DNA of 64,000 nucleotides, taken from contig NZ_CP146232.1 of assembly GCF_037040815.1 (NCBI RefSeq), forward strand, positions 4,000,001 to 4,064,000, given 5' to 3'. Source of the stretch: Pararoseomonas sp. SCSIO 73927 (lineage in GTDB: Bacteria; Pseudomonadota; Alphaproteobacteria; Acetobacterales; Acetobacteraceae). The translations under genes and the position numbers were made by a program. The first letter of the stretch is position 1; each line of letters begins with the position of its first letter. Under the pieces are notes generated by a model. That model saw only the letters and a program-made list of their open reading frames with translations, had not been told where the DNA came from and did no database searches. Positions 17,202-26,690 of the stretch are shown here, piece after piece.

Positions 17202-18595
17202 GCGACCTCGGTCTCGAAGCGGTGCATCAGGCCGGGGTGACGCTCCCGCAGCAGCGCGGCCATGCGCTCCGTGTCCAGCGCGGTGAACTCGCGCTCCTTC
17301 ATCACCACGCGTCCGTCCACGATGGCGGTCCGCACATCGCGGCCCACGGCGGTGTTGGCCGCGGTGAACATCGGGTCGTAGACCGGCTGGTGGTCCGGGT
17401 CGTCCGCCCGCAGCAGGATGATATCGGCGCGGCGGCCGACCTCCAGCGTGCCGGTGTCCAGCCCCAGCGCGCGGCCGCCGCCGGCGCAGGTGGTGCGCAG
17501 CATCATCTCCCCGCTCACCGCGAAGCGCTCATGCCAGGAGGTGCCGGTGATGCACTGCTGCGCGATGCGGCCGCAGCGCGCCACCTGGAACATATCCATC
17601 GTGCCCAGCGCCGCCGCGCCGTCGGTGCCGAGGCCGAGCCGCACGCCCTTGTGCAGCATTTCCAGCACGCGGGGATGGCCGATGGCGTAGTTGTTGAAGG
17701 CGCAGTGGGCGACAGAGACGTCGTTCCCCACCAGCAGGTCCATCTCGTGCTGCGAGAGCATGATAGCGTGCGCCGCGTGCAGGAAGGGCCCGATGCAGCC
17801 GAGGCTGTCCAGGTACTCCGCCGGGCGCTTGCCGAAGCGCTCGAGCGCGAAGTCGATCTCGTAGGACCCCTCGCAGAGATGGGTGTGCAGCATGGCGCCC
17901 GTCCGCCGCGCCTCCTCCGCCATCATGCGGATGAGGTCGGTGGTGCAGACCATGATCTGGCGCAGGGACAGCGCGGCCGTCACCAGCCCCTGGCCCTTCT
18001 GCTTCCAGCGCTCCACCAGCTCCACGTTGCGGCGAAGCGCCTCGTCCGTGGAGAGCATCATGCTGGGCGGGATGCCGTTGCCCATGTCTACGGTGGAGAG
18101 GGCGATCACGCCGCGGATGCCCGCCTCCAGCGCCGCCTCGCCCATGATGTCCGGTCGCGGCCCGCCCGCCTCCGCGAAGCAGGTTGTGCCGTTGCTCAGC
18201 AGGTCCGCGTAGCAGAGCAGGGCGGAGAGCCGCACCTCCTCCTCGTCCAGCATGCCCTCGAAGGGGATGTAGTAGTTCTTCCACACCGGGTTGCGGATGC
18301 CCGTGCGGCGCGACAGCTCGAAGATCTTGCCGCGCAGCAGCTGCTGGCCCGTGTGCATGTGCGCGTCCACCAGCCCGGGCATGGCGATCCGGTCGCGCCC
18401 GTCCAGCCGCTCGCGCGGGGCGAAGCGGGTGCGGACCTCGGCGGCCGGGCCAATCCAGGCGATGGCGCCGCCCTCGATCGCGATGGCGGCGTCGCGCAGT
18501 GTGGTGTCCGCGCCGTCGAAGGCCACGACGTCGCAGCCCTCGATCAGCAGGTCCACCGTCCGAGGTTCCATGGGGCGGGGCGGCGTGTTCTCCAC
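17198..18595 (-). CDS. Metal-dependent amidohydrolase of the MTA/SAH deaminase-like group
   Basis: A 465-residue amidohydrolase. Metal and catalytic elements are visible: DAHMHT with His79 and His81, LHTHLCEG with the His and Glu pair used by aminohydrolases, HAAHAI, and the Asp in RLGLGTDGAA. The layout matches 5'-methylthioadenosine/S-adenosylhomocysteine deaminases, guanine deaminase and triazine hydrolases such as AtzB/TrzN. Hydrolytic deamination or dehalogenation of a nitrogen heterocycle is therefore the likely chemistry. It is embedded in an importer operon, stopping inside the ATPase start and beginning 5 bp from the receptor gene. The imported compound is probably its substrate. Confidence 0.87.
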   Translation of the reverse strand: MENTPPRPMEPRTVDLLIEGCDVVAFDGADTTLRDAAIAIEGGAIAWIGPAAEVRTRFAPRERLDGRDRIAMPGLVDAHMHTGQQLLRGKIFELSRRTGIRNPVWKNYYIPFEGMLDEEEVRLSALLCYADLLSNGTTCFAEAGGPRPDIMGEAALEAGIRGVIALSTVDMGNGIPPSMMLSTDEALRRNVELVERWKQKGQGLVTAALSLRQIMVCTTDLIRMMAEEARRTGAMLHTHLCEGSYEIDFALERFGKRPAEYLDSLGCIGPFLHAAHAIMLSQHEMDLLVGNDVSVAHCAFNNYAIGHPRVLEMLHKGVRLGLGTDGAAALGTMDMFQVARCGRIAQQCITGTSWHERFAVSGEMMLRTTCAGGGRALGLDTGTLEVGRRADIILLRADDPDHQPVYDPMFTAANTAVGRDVRTAIVDGRVVMKEREFTALDTERMAALLRERHPGLMHRFETEVA

Positions 18596-18599
18596 GCCC

Positions 18600-19607
18600 T
18601 CAGCCCTGGCGGAGGCCGCGATGGACCTCCTCCATCACCGTGAAGTCGCAGAAGCGCTCCACCGGCGGAACGTTGGTGCGGCCGGTGGCGCGCACCGCCT
18701 CCATCATCGGTCCCTCGAGCACGGCGCGGTCCAGCGAGAGGAGCGGCTGGGACGGGTTCTCCGGCGACTGCAGGAAGGAGTTCTGCACCGTGTTCTGCCG
18801 GGTCTGCTGGTCCAGGTCGAGGCCGAGGTCCCGCCCGTAGGTCCGCACCGCCAGCCGCGCGCCGACCGCCGGGTCCTTGTTCTCCGCCCAGCCGCGCGCG
18901 ACGCCGGAGAGGAACTTCACCACCGTCGCCCGCTCCGCCTCCAGGTACCGGCGCGTGGTAAAGACCATGCTGGCGTATGAGCGGTACTTCAGCGCGTCGA
19001 AGGAGAGGAAGTGGAAATCCTTGTCGCGCGTCATCCCCATCTTCTCGAGGGTGATGACCTGGTTCGTCTCGAAGGCCGTGTAGCCGTCGCCGGCGCGCGC
19101 CAGCAGCGGCTCCGGCGAGAAGCCGGCGGGCACGAATTCCGGCGCGGAGGGCAGGTTGTTCAGCTTCACCACCGCGTCCACCGCCGTGCGCTCGTTCGGC
19201 CCCTGCACAAGCAGCTTCTTGCCCGGCAGGTCCGCCGCGGTCCGGATCGGCTTGCCCGGTAGGGAGAGGATGCCGAGCGGCGAGCGCTGGAACACCGCCG
19301 CCAGCAGTACGAAGTCGTTCCCGCGCGACACGGCGTCGAGGAAGGGCAGGAGCTGGATCTCGCCCATCTCCGCGCCGCCGCCCGCCACCGTCACGGCGGA
19401 GGCCGGGGCGTTCGGGCCGCCCTGTACCCAGCCGAACTCATCCCCCTTCAACCACCCGCGGTCGAGCGCGATCCAGAGCCCGGCGTACTGGACGTTCGGG
19501 ATCCAGGTCATGGCGAAGCGCGCCGGCCGTGACTGTGCGCGGGCGAGGTGGGGCGCAGCCAGCAGGGCCGGGGCGCTGAGGAGGAGGCGGCGGGAGAGGT
19601 GGGTCAT
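18600..19607 (-). CDS. NMT1/THI5-like periplasmic substrate-binding protein
   Basis: A 335-residue receptor of the NMT1/THI5 group, first gene of the importer operon. A Tat-like or Sec signal peptide SRRLLLSAPALLAAPHLARA precedes the mature start. The binding-site-type segment WIPNVQYAGLWIALDRGW at about residues 35-52 resembles receptors for thiamine pyrimidines and related heterocycles. It is followed by PLGILSLPGKPIRTAADLPGK. The order receptor, amidohydrolase, ATPase, permease, permease suggests uptake and deamination of one compound. A pyrimidine or triazine-like ring is a reasonable guess, but taurine/sulfonate-like ligands cannot be excluded. Confidence 0.88.
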   Translation of the reverse strand: MTHLSRRLLLSAPALLAAPHLARAQSRPARFAMTWIPNVQYAGLWIALDRGWLKGDEFGWVQGGPNAPASAVTVAGGGAEMGEIQLLPFLDAVSRGNDFVLLAAVFQRSPLGILSLPGKPIRTAADLPGKKLLVQGPNERTAVDAVVKLNNLPSAPEFVPAGFSPEPLLARAGDGYTAFETNQVITLEKMGMTRDKDFHFLSFDALKYRSYASMVFTTRRYLEAERATVVKFLSGVARGWAENKDPAVGARLAVRTYGRDLGLDLDQQTRQNTVQNSFLQSPENPSQPLLSLDRAVLEGPMMEAVRATGRTNVPPVERFCDFTVMEEVHRGLRQG

Positions 19608-19669
19608 GTCGGATCTACCTGCAATGCGAGTGCCAGGATTCGCCGAATGCGGCGGTTGGGAACCGGGGC

Positions 19670-21076
19670 TCAGGCCCCGACGAGCGAGACGCCTTCGGCC
19701 GCGTCACCGATCCGGGCAAGGCTTTCCTCCTTCCCCAGGGCGGCCAGCACGGCGTCAATCGGCGGGGATTGCAGGCTGCCCGTCAGCGCCGCGCGCAGCG
19801 GCTGGGCGACCTGCCCGAGCTTCACGCCCTCGGCCTCCGCGAAGGCGCGCAGGGCCCCGTCCAGCCCGGCCCGCTCCCAGCCCGTGCCGGACAGGGCCTT
19901 GGAGAGCCGGGAGAGGCGGTCGCGAACCTCCGGATGGTCCAGCGCCTCGGCGGCCTTCGGCTCGTACTTCAGCGGGCGCTCGGCCAGGGCGAAGCGGGCG
20001 CCGTCGGCCATCTCCACCAGGGTGCGCGCGCGGGGCTGCAGATCGGGGACGAGCGCGGCCACCCGGGCGCGCTGCTCCCCCGTCACCTCGCCCAGGCGCC
20101 CGAGCACCGGCGCCAGCAGCGCGTCCGCCGCGGCGGCACGAATGTACTGGCCGTTCAGGTGCGACAGCTTGGCGTAGTCCATGCGGGAGGCGGCGCGGCC
20201 GACATCCTTCAGGTCGAAGAGCTCGATCGCGCGGTCCCGCGGCACGAACTCCTCGTCGCCATGGCCCCAGCCCAGGCGCAGCAGGTAGTTGCACACGGCG
20301 TCCGGCAGGAAGCCCTGGTCGCGGAACTCCAGCGCGCCCACCGCGCCGTGGCGCTTGGAGAGCTTGGCGCCGTCCGCGCCGTGGATCAGCGGGATATGGG
20401 CGAAGTGCGGCCGCTCCCACCCCATCGCGTCGTAGACCATGATCTGGCGAAAGGTGTTCGTCAGGTGGTCGTCGCCGCGGATCACGTGGGTGATGGCCAT
20501 GTCGTGGTCGTCCACCACCACGGCGTGAAGGTAGGTCGGCGTGCCGTCGGAGCGGAGGATGATCATGTCATCCAGCTCGGAGTTCTGGACCCGGACTTCG
20601 CCCTGGACGAGGTCGTTGACCACCGTCTCACCCTCCCGCGGGGCCTTGATGCGGATCACCGGCCTCGCGCCTGCGGGCGCCTCAGAGGGATTGCGGTCGC
20701 GCCAGTTGCCGTCGTAGCGCGGCGGGCGGCCCTCCGCCTGCGCGCGCTCGCGCATGGCCACCAGCTCCTCGGCCGTGTCGTAGGCCTGGTAGGCTTTGCC
20801 CTCGGCCAGGAGTTGCCGCGCGACCTCCGCGTGCCGCGCCTCACGCGAGGTCTGCATCACCGGCTCCTCGTCCGGGTTCAGCCCCAGCCAGTCCAGGCTG
20901 TCCTTGATCTGCTGCACGGCTTCCGGGGTGGAGCGGGCGCGGTCCGTGTCCTCGATCCGCAGCAGGTACTGGCCGCCGTGGTGGCGGGCGAAGAGGTAGT
21001 TGAACAGCGCGGTCCGGGCCCCGCCGATATGCAGGTAGCCGGTAGGGGAGGGAGCGAAGCGCGTGCGGACGGTCAT
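19670..21076 (-). CDS. gltX: Glutamyl-tRNA synthetase
   Basis: Charges tRNA-Glu (and in many alphaproteobacteria also tRNA-Gln). The 468-residue class I enzyme has the HIGH-type motif in APSPTGYLHIGGARTALFN at residues 8-26 and the KMSKS-type motif GAKLSKRHGA near residue 243. The C-terminal anticodon-binding helical domain follows. Length is normal. It is divergent from comEC with 78 bp between the starts; no clear promoter was recognised in that gap. It reads toward the importer operon with 62 bp before the receptor start. Confidence 0.97.
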   Translation of the reverse strand: MTVRTRFAPSPTGYLHIGGARTALFNYLFARHHGGQYLLRIEDTDRARSTPEAVQQIKDSLDWLGLNPDEEPVMQTSREARHAEVARQLLAEGKAYQAYDTAEELVAMRERAQAEGRPPRYDGNWRDRNPSEAPAGARPVIRIKAPREGETVVNDLVQGEVRVQNSELDDMIILRSDGTPTYLHAVVVDDHDMAITHVIRGDDHLTNTFRQIMVYDAMGWERPHFAHIPLIHGADGAKLSKRHGAVGALEFRDQGFLPDAVCNYLLRLGWGHGDEEFVPRDRAIELFDLKDVGRAASRMDYAKLSHLNGQYIRAAAADALLAPVLGRLGEVTGEQRARVAALVPDLQPRARTLVEMADGARFALAERPLKYEPKAAEALDHPEVRDRLSRLSKALSGTGWERAGLDGALRAFAEAEGVKLGQVAQPLRAALTGSLQSPPIDAVLAALGKEESLARIGDAAEGVSLVGA

Positions 21077-21154
21077 CCCGCCCCCTTAACACTCCGCCTC
21101 CGGCCTGATCACCCCCTCACGCATTCGCGATCAGCCGGTCTAGCATGTTTCCAC

Positions 21155-23335
21155 ATGTCCGCTCATGCAGGCCCGGCCCCGATCGCCGCCCCCGCCATCC
21201 CCCTCGCCGAGCGAGCCTGGGGATGGGTGGCGGCCGAATGGGGCCGATGGCCTCTCTGGCTGCCGATCGCCATGGGTGCCGGCGTATTCGCCTATTTCGG
21301 GCTCCTGTCTGAACCGGGCCTCGCCTGGCTCGCCCTTCCCCTGCCACTCCTCGCCGCCTCGCTCCTGCTGCGGGGAGGCCGGCCTCTTCTCGCCGCTGCC
21401 CTGGCCCTGCTCGGCGCCGCGACGCTCGGCTTCGCGGCCGCCCTCCTTCACGCCCGGTTGGCGCCGCCCATGCCGGACCTGCCGCGCACCGCCGCCATCG
21501 TCACCGGCCGCGTCATCGCGCTGGACCTGCTGCCGGAGGGCCGGCGCGTCACGTTGGACGCCCCGCGCGTCAACGACGGCCCGGCGCTGGACCGCCATCT
21601 CCGCATCCGCCTGCGCGCCAATGATCCCACGCCCGTCCAGCCCGGCGACACGGTGTCCTTGCGCGCCCTGGTGCGCCCGCCGGCGCCGCCCGCCTATCCC
21701 GGCGCCTTCGACCTGCAGCGCAACGCCTGGTTCTCCGGCCTCGGTGGCTCCGGCTTCGCGCTGAACGTGGCGGACATCCTGCAGCGGCAGGACCCGCCCC
21801 TCTTCGCCGGGCTGCGCGCGGCCATTGAGGCCCGGATCACCGCCGCCCTGCCAGGTGCCACGGGCACCGTCGCGGCGGCGCTCCTCACCGGATCCCAGTC
21901 CGGCATCCCTGCGCCGACCCTCGCCGCGCTGCGCGATTCCGGGCTGGCGCACCTCCTCTCCGTCTCCGGGCTGCACGTGGCGATCGTGATCGGGATCGGC
22001 TTCGCCGTGTCGCGGCTCGCGATCGCCGCGATCCCCTGGCTGGCGCTGCGGATCGATTCGAAGGGCGGCGCGGCGCTGGCCGGGCTGGCGCTGGGGGCCG
22101 CTTATACCCTGCTCACCGGCTCCGGCGTGCCGATGCTGCGCGCCTTCGCCATGGCGGCCCTGGCGACGCTCGCCATCCTGACGGGACGGCGCGCCCTGTC
22201 CTTGCGCGCGCTGGCCCTGGCTGCCGGCGCGGTGATCCTGCTGAACCCGGCGGCGGTCACCGGGCCCTCCTTCCAGATGTCCTTTGCCGCCGTTCTCGCC
22301 CTGATCGGCGCGGCGGTGGCCATGCGCGGCCCGATGCAGGCGCTGAAGGGCCGGGGTTGGCATGGGAAGCTGGCCGTGGCGGTGCTCGGGCTGGTCGCCA
22401 CCTCCATCGTCGCCGGGGCGGCCACCACACCTTTCGGGCTGCACCATTTCGGGCGCCTCCAGCTCTACGGCGTGGCGGCGAACGCGGTGGCGGTGCCGCT
22501 CACCTCCTTCCTCGTCATGCCGGCCGGGCTTCTGGCGCTACTTCTCATGCCCTTTGGCCTGGAAGGCCCGGCGCTGGCCGCGATGGGGTGGGGTGTGGAG
22601 GGGACCATCCTCACCGGGCAGGTCGTCTCCTCCTGGCCCGGCGCCGCGCTGACGGCACCGCCCATTCCGGCCTGGGGGTTGGGGCTTTTCACCCTCGGCC
22701 TGTGCTGGTTGCTGCTCTGGCGCCTGCCCTGGCGGTGGGCCGGGGTGCCGGTGATGGTGGCGGGGCTGCTCTCCGGCCCCGCCGTCACGCCGCCCGACCT
22801 GCTGGTGGCCGCGGATGGCCGGATGCTGGCCCTGACGACGCCCGCCGGGGTCGCCGTGGAGCGAGGTTCCGGCGCCAACCGCCTCACCCGGGAATCCTGG
22901 CTGCGAAGCTGGGGCGAGGACGATGCCGCCCCACTGCCGCGGGAGGGCGAGGCGCCCGGCATCACCTGCACCGCGCTGTCCTGCCTTCTTCGGCCGCGGG
23001 CGGACGGCACCGCCGCCATCCTCCTCCGCCAGCCGCCGCGCGAGCCCCGCCCGCGCCGCGGCCCGGCCCCGCCGCCCCCGGTGGTTCACGCCGACGCCGG
23101 CTGCGGCAGGGCGGCCGTAATCGTCTCGCTGGAGCCGATCCGCGGCCGCTGCCGCGACACGCCGAAGGTGGACCGCTTCTCCGTCTGGCGGGACGGCGCC
23201 CACGCGATCTGGCTGGGGCGGGAAGGGGCCACGATCCTCTCGGACCGCGCCCATCGCGGCGACCGCCCCTGGGTGCCACCCGTGCCGACACCCCGCGCCC
23301 AGCCGCAGGAGGAACCCCCGGCGGAGACGGAGTAG
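21155..23335 (+). CDS. comEC: ComEC/Rec2-family DNA uptake channel protein
   Basis: Inner-membrane channel that carries single-stranded DNA into the cytoplasm during natural transformation. The 726-residue product has N-terminal hydrophobic segments and a DUF4131-like OB region (residues about 100-210). The competence domain contains the core GSQSGIPAPTLAALRDSGLAHLLSVSGLHVAI (residues about 248-280, partly quoted) and many membrane helices to about 530. The C-terminal part has a metallo-beta-lactamase position, but no HxHxDH motif is visible, as in other alphaproteobacterial forms. ATG at 21155 is the start; the open frame upstream is antisense to gltX. Confidence 0.92.
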   Translation: MSAHAGPAPIAAPAIPLAERAWGWVAAEWGRWPLWLPIAMGAGVFAYFGLLSEPGLAWLALPLPLLAASLLLRGGRPLLAAALALLGAATLGFAAALLHARLAPPMPDLPRTAAIVTGRVIALDLLPEGRRVTLDAPRVNDGPALDRHLRIRLRANDPTPVQPGDTVSLRALVRPPAPPAYPGAFDLQRNAWFSGLGGSGFALNVADILQRQDPPLFAGLRAAIEARITAALPGATGTVAAALLTGSQSGIPAPTLAALRDSGLAHLLSVSGLHVAIVIGIGFAVSRLAIAAIPWLALRIDSKGGAALAGLALGAAYTLLTGSGVPMLRAFAMAALATLAILTGRRALSLRALALAAGAVILLNPAAVTGPSFQMSFAAVLALIGAAVAMRGPMQALKGRGWHGKLAVAVLGLVATSIVAGAATTPFGLHHFGRLQLYGVAANAVAVPLTSFLVMPAGLLALLLMPFGLEGPALAAMGWGVEGTILTGQVVSSWPGAALTAPPIPAWGLGLFTLGLCWLLLWRLPWRWAGVPVMVAGLLSGPAVTPPDLLVAADGRMLALTTPAGVAVERGSGANRLTRESWLRSWGEDDAAPLPREGEAPGITCTALSCLLRPRADGTAAILLRQPPREPRPRRGPAPPPPVVHADAGCGRAAVIVSLEPIRGRCRDTPKVDRFSVWRDGAHAIWLGREGATILSDRAHRGDRPWVPPVPTPRAQPQEEPPAETE

Positions 23336-23355
23336 GGCGGCTCAGCCCGCTCCCC

Positions 23356-24579
23356 TCAGCCTGGGCGCACGAGGACGTGGCGCTTGCGCCCGGCGGAGAG
23401 CTTCGCCGCCCCGTCGCGCAGGTCCTCCGCCGTCACCTCGCGGGCGATGTCCGTCACCGCCTCGTCGTTCAGCCGCAGCCCGGACTGGCCCACGAGGCGC
23501 CGCGCCTCGCCCTTGCTGGCGGCCAGCCCCGCGGCCACCGCCAGGTCCAGCAGGCCGGCGGGCAGGGCGGCGGTGATGGTCGGCAGGGTCTCGGCGGCCT
23601 GCCCGGCCTCGAAGGTGGCGCGGGCGGTCTCCGCCGCCGCGTCGGCCGCCGCGCGGCCGTGCAGCAGGGCCGTCGCTTCGGTCGCCAGGACCTTCTTCGC
23701 GTCGTTGATCTCGGCACCCTGCAGGGCGCCCAGGCGCTCGCATTCGGCGATCGGCATGTCCGTGAAGAGGCGGAGGAAGCGGCCGACATCCGCGTCCTCC
23801 GTGTTCCGCCAGAACTGCCAGTAGTCGTAGGGCGAGAGGCGCTCGGGGTTCAGCCAGACCGCGCCGGAGGCGGTCTTGCCCATCTTGGCGCCGGAGGCGG
23901 TGGTCAGCAGCACGGTGGTCGCGCCGAAGACCTCGGCGGCGTCGGCGCGGCGGTTCAGCTCCACGCCCATGATGATGTTGCCCCACTGGTCGCTGCCGCC
24001 GAGCTGCAGCCCCACCCCGTGGCGCCGGCGCAGCTCCAGGAAGTCGTAGGACTGGAGAAGCATGTAGTTGAACTCGAGGAAGGAGAAGGCCTGCTCCCGC
24101 TCCAGCCGCGTCCGCACGCTGTCCAGCGTCAGCATCCGGTTCACGCTGAAGTGCCGCCCGACCTCGCGCAGGAAGGGGATGTAGGCCAGCCCGTCCAGCC
24201 AGGCCGCGTTGTCCAGCATGATCGCGTCGCCGGCGCTGTCCCCGAAGCGGAGGAAGGCGTCGAAGCTGCGGCGGATGCCGGCCTTGTTCACCTCGATCTG
24301 GGCATCATCCAGCAGCGGGCGCTGCGTGTCCCGGAAGGAGGGGTCGCCGATCTTCGTCGTGCCACCACCCAGCAGCGCCACGGGCTTGTGGCCGCAGCGT
24401 TGCAGCAGGCGCAACAGCATGATCGGCAGGAGATGGCCGACATGCAGGCTGTCCGCCGTGCAGTCGAAGCCGCAATAGGCCGGAAGCACGCCCTGCTGCA
24501 TCCGGGCGGTCAGCGCCGCCTCGTCCGTCACCTGGTGGATGTAGCCCCGCTCGCGGGCGAGGTGCAGGAACTCGTTCAT
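23356..24579 (-). CDS. tyrS: Tyrosyl-tRNA synthetase
   Basis: Charges tRNA-Tyr. The 407-residue product starts [19 protein letters not shown]. The catalytic domain carries HVGH (in [11 protein letters not shown]) as the HIGH motif, [11 protein letters not shown], the tyrosine-binding [10 protein letters not shown], and KMGKT as the KMSKS motif. A C-terminal S4 RNA-binding domain is present ([16 protein letters not shown]). The ATG at 24579 is chosen; sequence upstream in the same frame is antisense to anmK. It is divergent from anmK (54 bp) and convergent with comEC (20 bp). Confidence 0.96.
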   Translation of the reverse strand: MNEFLHLARERGYIHQVTDEAALTARMQQGVLPAYCGFDCTADSLHVGHLLPIMLLRLLQRCGHKPVALLGGGTTKIGDPSFRDTQRPLLDDAQIEVNKAGIRRSFDAFLRFGDSAGDAIMLDNAAWLDGLAYIPFLREVGRHFSVNRMLTLDSVRTRLEREQAFSFLEFNYMLLQSYDFLELRRRHGVGLQLGGSDQWGNIIMGVELNRRADAAEVFGATTVLLTTASGAKMGKTASGAVWLNPERLSPYDYWQFWRNTEDADVGRFLRLFTDMPIAECERLGALQGAEINDAKKVLATEATALLHGRAAADAAAETARATFEAGQAAETLPTITAALPAGLLDLAVAAGLAASKGEARRLVGQSGLRLNDEAVTDIAREVTAEDLRDGAAKLSAGRKRHVLVRPG

Positions 24580-24633
24580 CGGCGTATCACTCAAGGCCCT
24601 TGCAAAGCGCGCGGGCCGTAGCACAAGTGCCGG

Positions 24634-25740
24634 ATGCTGCGAACCATCGGGCTGATGAGCGGAACCTCGCTGGACGGGGTGGACGCTGCCTATGTCGAGA
24701 CGGACGGGGAGCGGATCGGGCGCATCGGCCCCTCCGTGACCATCCCCTATCCCTCCAGTCTCAGGCGGGAGCTGCGGGCGCTGCTGGACGCCGCCCCCGC
24801 CCTGCACGACGAGGGCCGGCTGGCCGATCCCGCCGTGTTGGAGGCCGCCCGACGCCTGACAGAGATCCACGCCCAGGCCGTGGCGAAGCTGAACCGCCCG
24901 GCCGACCTCGTCGGCTTCCACGGGCAGACCATCCTTCACCGCCCGTCCAAGGCGCCCGGGCAGCCCGGCCACACCTGGCAGATCGGCGACGCCGCCCTGC
25001 TGGCCCGGCTGACGGGGGTGGAGGTGGTGCACGACTTCCGCTCCGCCGATGTCGCGGCCGGCGGGCAGGGGGCGCCGCTGGTGCCGGTGTTCCACCGCGT
25101 GCTGGCGGAGGCGCTGCCGAAGCCCGTGGCCGTGCTGAACCTCGGCGGGGTGGGCAACGTGACCTGGATCGGGCCGGAGGGCGAGCTCGTCGCCTTCGAC
25201 ACGGGCCCGGCTAACGGGCCGCTGGACGACTGGGCCCGCCGCTCCCTCGGCGCCGACTACGACCGGGACGGGCACTTGGCCCTCGCCGGCACGCCGGACG
25301 GGGCGGTGCTGGGGCGGCTGATGGCCCACCCCTACCTCGCCGCGCCGCCGCCCAAATCCCTGGACCGGCTGGATTTCGACGCCGCGCTGCGCGAGGCGGG
25401 CGCCGGCGCGCTCTCTCCGGCCGACGGCGCGGCGACGCTGGCCGCCTTCTGCGCCGTCTGCGTCGGCGCCGCGGCCCGGCACTTCCCGGACCCGCCCGTT
25501 CAGTGGCTGGTGGCGGGCGGCGGGCGGCGGAACCCCGCGCTGATGAAGGCGCTCGCCTCCATGCTGGAGGCGCCGGTGCGCCCGGTGGAGGTGGCGGGCT
25601 GGGACGGGGACGCGCTGGAGGCCCAGGCCTTCGGCGTGCTGGCAGCCCGCGTCGCCCGGAACCTGCCGCTGACCTTCCCCGGGACCACCGGGGCGCCGCG
25701 TCCCCTCACGGGTGGGCGCCGGGTGCCGGCCTACGCGTAA
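24634..25740 (+). CDS. anmK: Anhydro-N-acetylmuramic acid kinase
   Basis: Cleaves and phosphorylates 1,6-anhydro-MurNAc to MurNAc-6-phosphate in peptidoglycan recycling. The 368-residue product has the ATP-binding start [29 protein letters not shown] near residue 90, the [18 protein letters not shown] loop, the [10 protein letters not shown] segment, FDTGPAN and the C-terminal [12 protein letters not shown]. Length fits the family. The divergent arrangement with tyrS is common in alphaproteobacteria. Confidence 0.96.
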   Translation: MLRTIGLMSGTSLDGVDAAYVETDGERIGRIGPSVTIPYPSSLRRELRALLDAAPALHDEGRLADPAVLEAARRLTEIHAQAVAKLNRPADLVGFHGQTILHRPSKAPGQPGHTWQIGDAALLARLTGVEVVHDFRSADVAAGGQGAPLVPVFHRVLAEALPKPVAVLNLGGVGNVTWIGPEGELVAFDTGPANGPLDDWARRSLGADYDRDGHLALAGTPDGAVLGRLMAHPYLAAPPPKSLDRLDFDAALREAGAGALSPADGAATLAAFCAVCVGAAARHFPDPPVQWLVAGGGRRNPALMKALASMLEAPVRPVEVAGWDGDALEAQAFGVLAARVARNLPLTFPGTTGAPRPLTGGRRVPAYA

Positions 25741-25744
25741 GAAA

Positions 25745-25774
25745 AAGGGCGGCATCCCTGCGGGTGCCGCCCCC
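25745..25774 (-). terminator. Rho-independent terminator of the alpha/beta hydrolase gene, likely bidirectional
   Basis: An 8-bp perfect stem GGGCGGCA / TGCCGCCC (25747-25754 with 25765-25772) and a 10-nt loop lie between the anmK stop and the convergent hydrolase stop. Read on the minus strand the stem is followed by TTTTTC, the classic U-tract, so it ends the hydrolase transcript. On the plus strand the tail is CCTGCTTT, weaker, so it may also stop anmK. Confidence 0.85.
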
Positions 25775-25795
25775 TGCTTTCGGAAAAGCGGTGGA

Positions 25796-26467
25796 TCAAT
25801 CCGCCGCCATGGCCATGCGCGCGCGGTTCAGCACAGTCATCACGTGGTCCTGCGTGGCGTCCGCCACCTTCTCGGTCTGCTCCGGCGTGAAGACGTGGCC
25901 GGCGCCGGGCATGGTCCGGTAGTCGATCTTGATGCCCTTCTGGGTGTTCAGCTTGTCCACCAGCTTCCGCACCGAGGGCTCCGGCACCAGCTCGTCCGCC
26001 TCGCCGTGCAGGATGAGGCCGGAGCAGGGGCAGGGGGCCAGGAAGCCGAAATCGTAGTGGCTGGCGGGCGCCGCGATGGAGACGAAGCCGCCCATCTCCG
26101 GCCGGCGCATCAGCACCTGCATGCCGACATAGGCGCCGAAGGAGTAGCCGGCGACCCAGAGCATGGAGGCCTGCGGGTTCACGGCCTGGAGGAAGTCGAG
26201 CGCGGCGGTGGCGTCGGAGATCTCGCCGATCCCGCCATCGTAGCGGCCCTGGGACTTGCCGACGCCGCGAAAATTGAAGCGCAGCGTGGAGAAGCCCATG
26301 GCGCGGTAACGCTCGTAGAGCGCGTGGACCACCCGGTTGTTCATCGTGCCGCCGTGCAGCGGGTGCGGGTGCAGGACCAGGGCAGTCGGAGCATTGGGCT
26401 GCTTGGCGTGGTGGTAGCGACCCTCGAGCCGGCCGTCTGGACCGGCGAACATCACCTCGGGCATCAT
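25796..26467 (-). CDS. Alpha/beta hydrolase (COG2945-type, dienelactone-hydrolase-like)
   Basis: A 223-residue hydrolase. It has the [15 protein letters not shown] oxyanion region near residue 30, [17 protein letters not shown], the nucleophile elbow as [11 protein letters not shown] (Ser near residue 107), an Asp in [10 protein letters not shown] and a His in [11 protein letters not shown]. This is the small, lid-less hydrolase family widespread in proteobacteria with unknown substrate. The ATG at 26467 follows GGAAGGTG. It is divergent from the Rrf2 regulator across a 443-bp gap and ends at a strong terminator. Confidence 0.88.
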   Translation of the reverse strand: MMPEVMFAGPDGRLEGRYHHAKQPNAPTALVLHPHPLHGGTMNNRVVHALYERYRAMGFSTLRFNFRGVGKSQGRYDGGIGEISDATAALDFLQAVNPQASMLWVAGYSFGAYVGMQVLMRRPEMGGFVSIAAPASHYDFGFLAPCPCSGLILHGEADELVPEPSVRKLVDKLNTQKGIKIDYRTMPGAGHVFTPEQTEKVADATQDHVMTVLNRARMAMAAD

Positions 26468-26568
26468 CACCTTCCGCCCCGTAGGGCGTTCTTCTGGGTG
26501 GGCCGGGCCCCGTCGGCACCGCCGCCAAGGAACCGCCCCGCCTGTTTCATCGACGCAGGCACCCCGCC

Positions 26569-26627
26569 CCGGCGGAACGGGATCCGTCCGGGCCCGTAAA
26601 GGACTCGGACGGATCCCGTTCCGCCGG
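26569..26627. repeat. 22-bp perfect inverted repeat with 15-bp spacer
   Basis: The arms at 26569-26590 and 26606-26627 are exact reverse complements and contain GGCGGAACGGGATCCG on the left. The spacer is GGCCCGTAAAGGACT. This would form a very stable hairpin in DNA or RNA. No T-tract follows on either strand, so it is not an ordinary terminator. It could be a REP-like element or an operator; nothing else in the window was seen to match it. Confidence 0.85.
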
Positions 26628-26671
26628 ACGGAAACCGGGCCGGGATGCGCTAGGCGGCAGGCACCGGCCCG

Positions 26672-26690
26672 TGCGAAGGGGTCCTTCGCA
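26672..26690. repeat. Short perfect hairpin, 8-bp stem and 3-nt loop
   Basis: TGCGAAGG at 26672-26679 pairs exactly with CCTTCGCA at 26683-26690 around the loop GGT. It lies 45 bp after the 22-bp inverted repeat and 220 bp before the Rrf2 start, on the same side as that gene. No T-run follows, so it is a structural element of unknown role. Confidence 0.7.

Noticed and set aside
21077..21154. Search for a LexA-type operator between gltX and comEC, since lexA often lies near these genes
   Set aside because: No GTTC-N7-GTTC or related box was found and lexA is not in the window.
19769..23335. Apparent giant fusion of a gltX-antisense sequence with ComEC
   Set aside because: The first 462 codons are antisense to gltX. 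ComEC starts at the ATG at 21155, where family homology begins.
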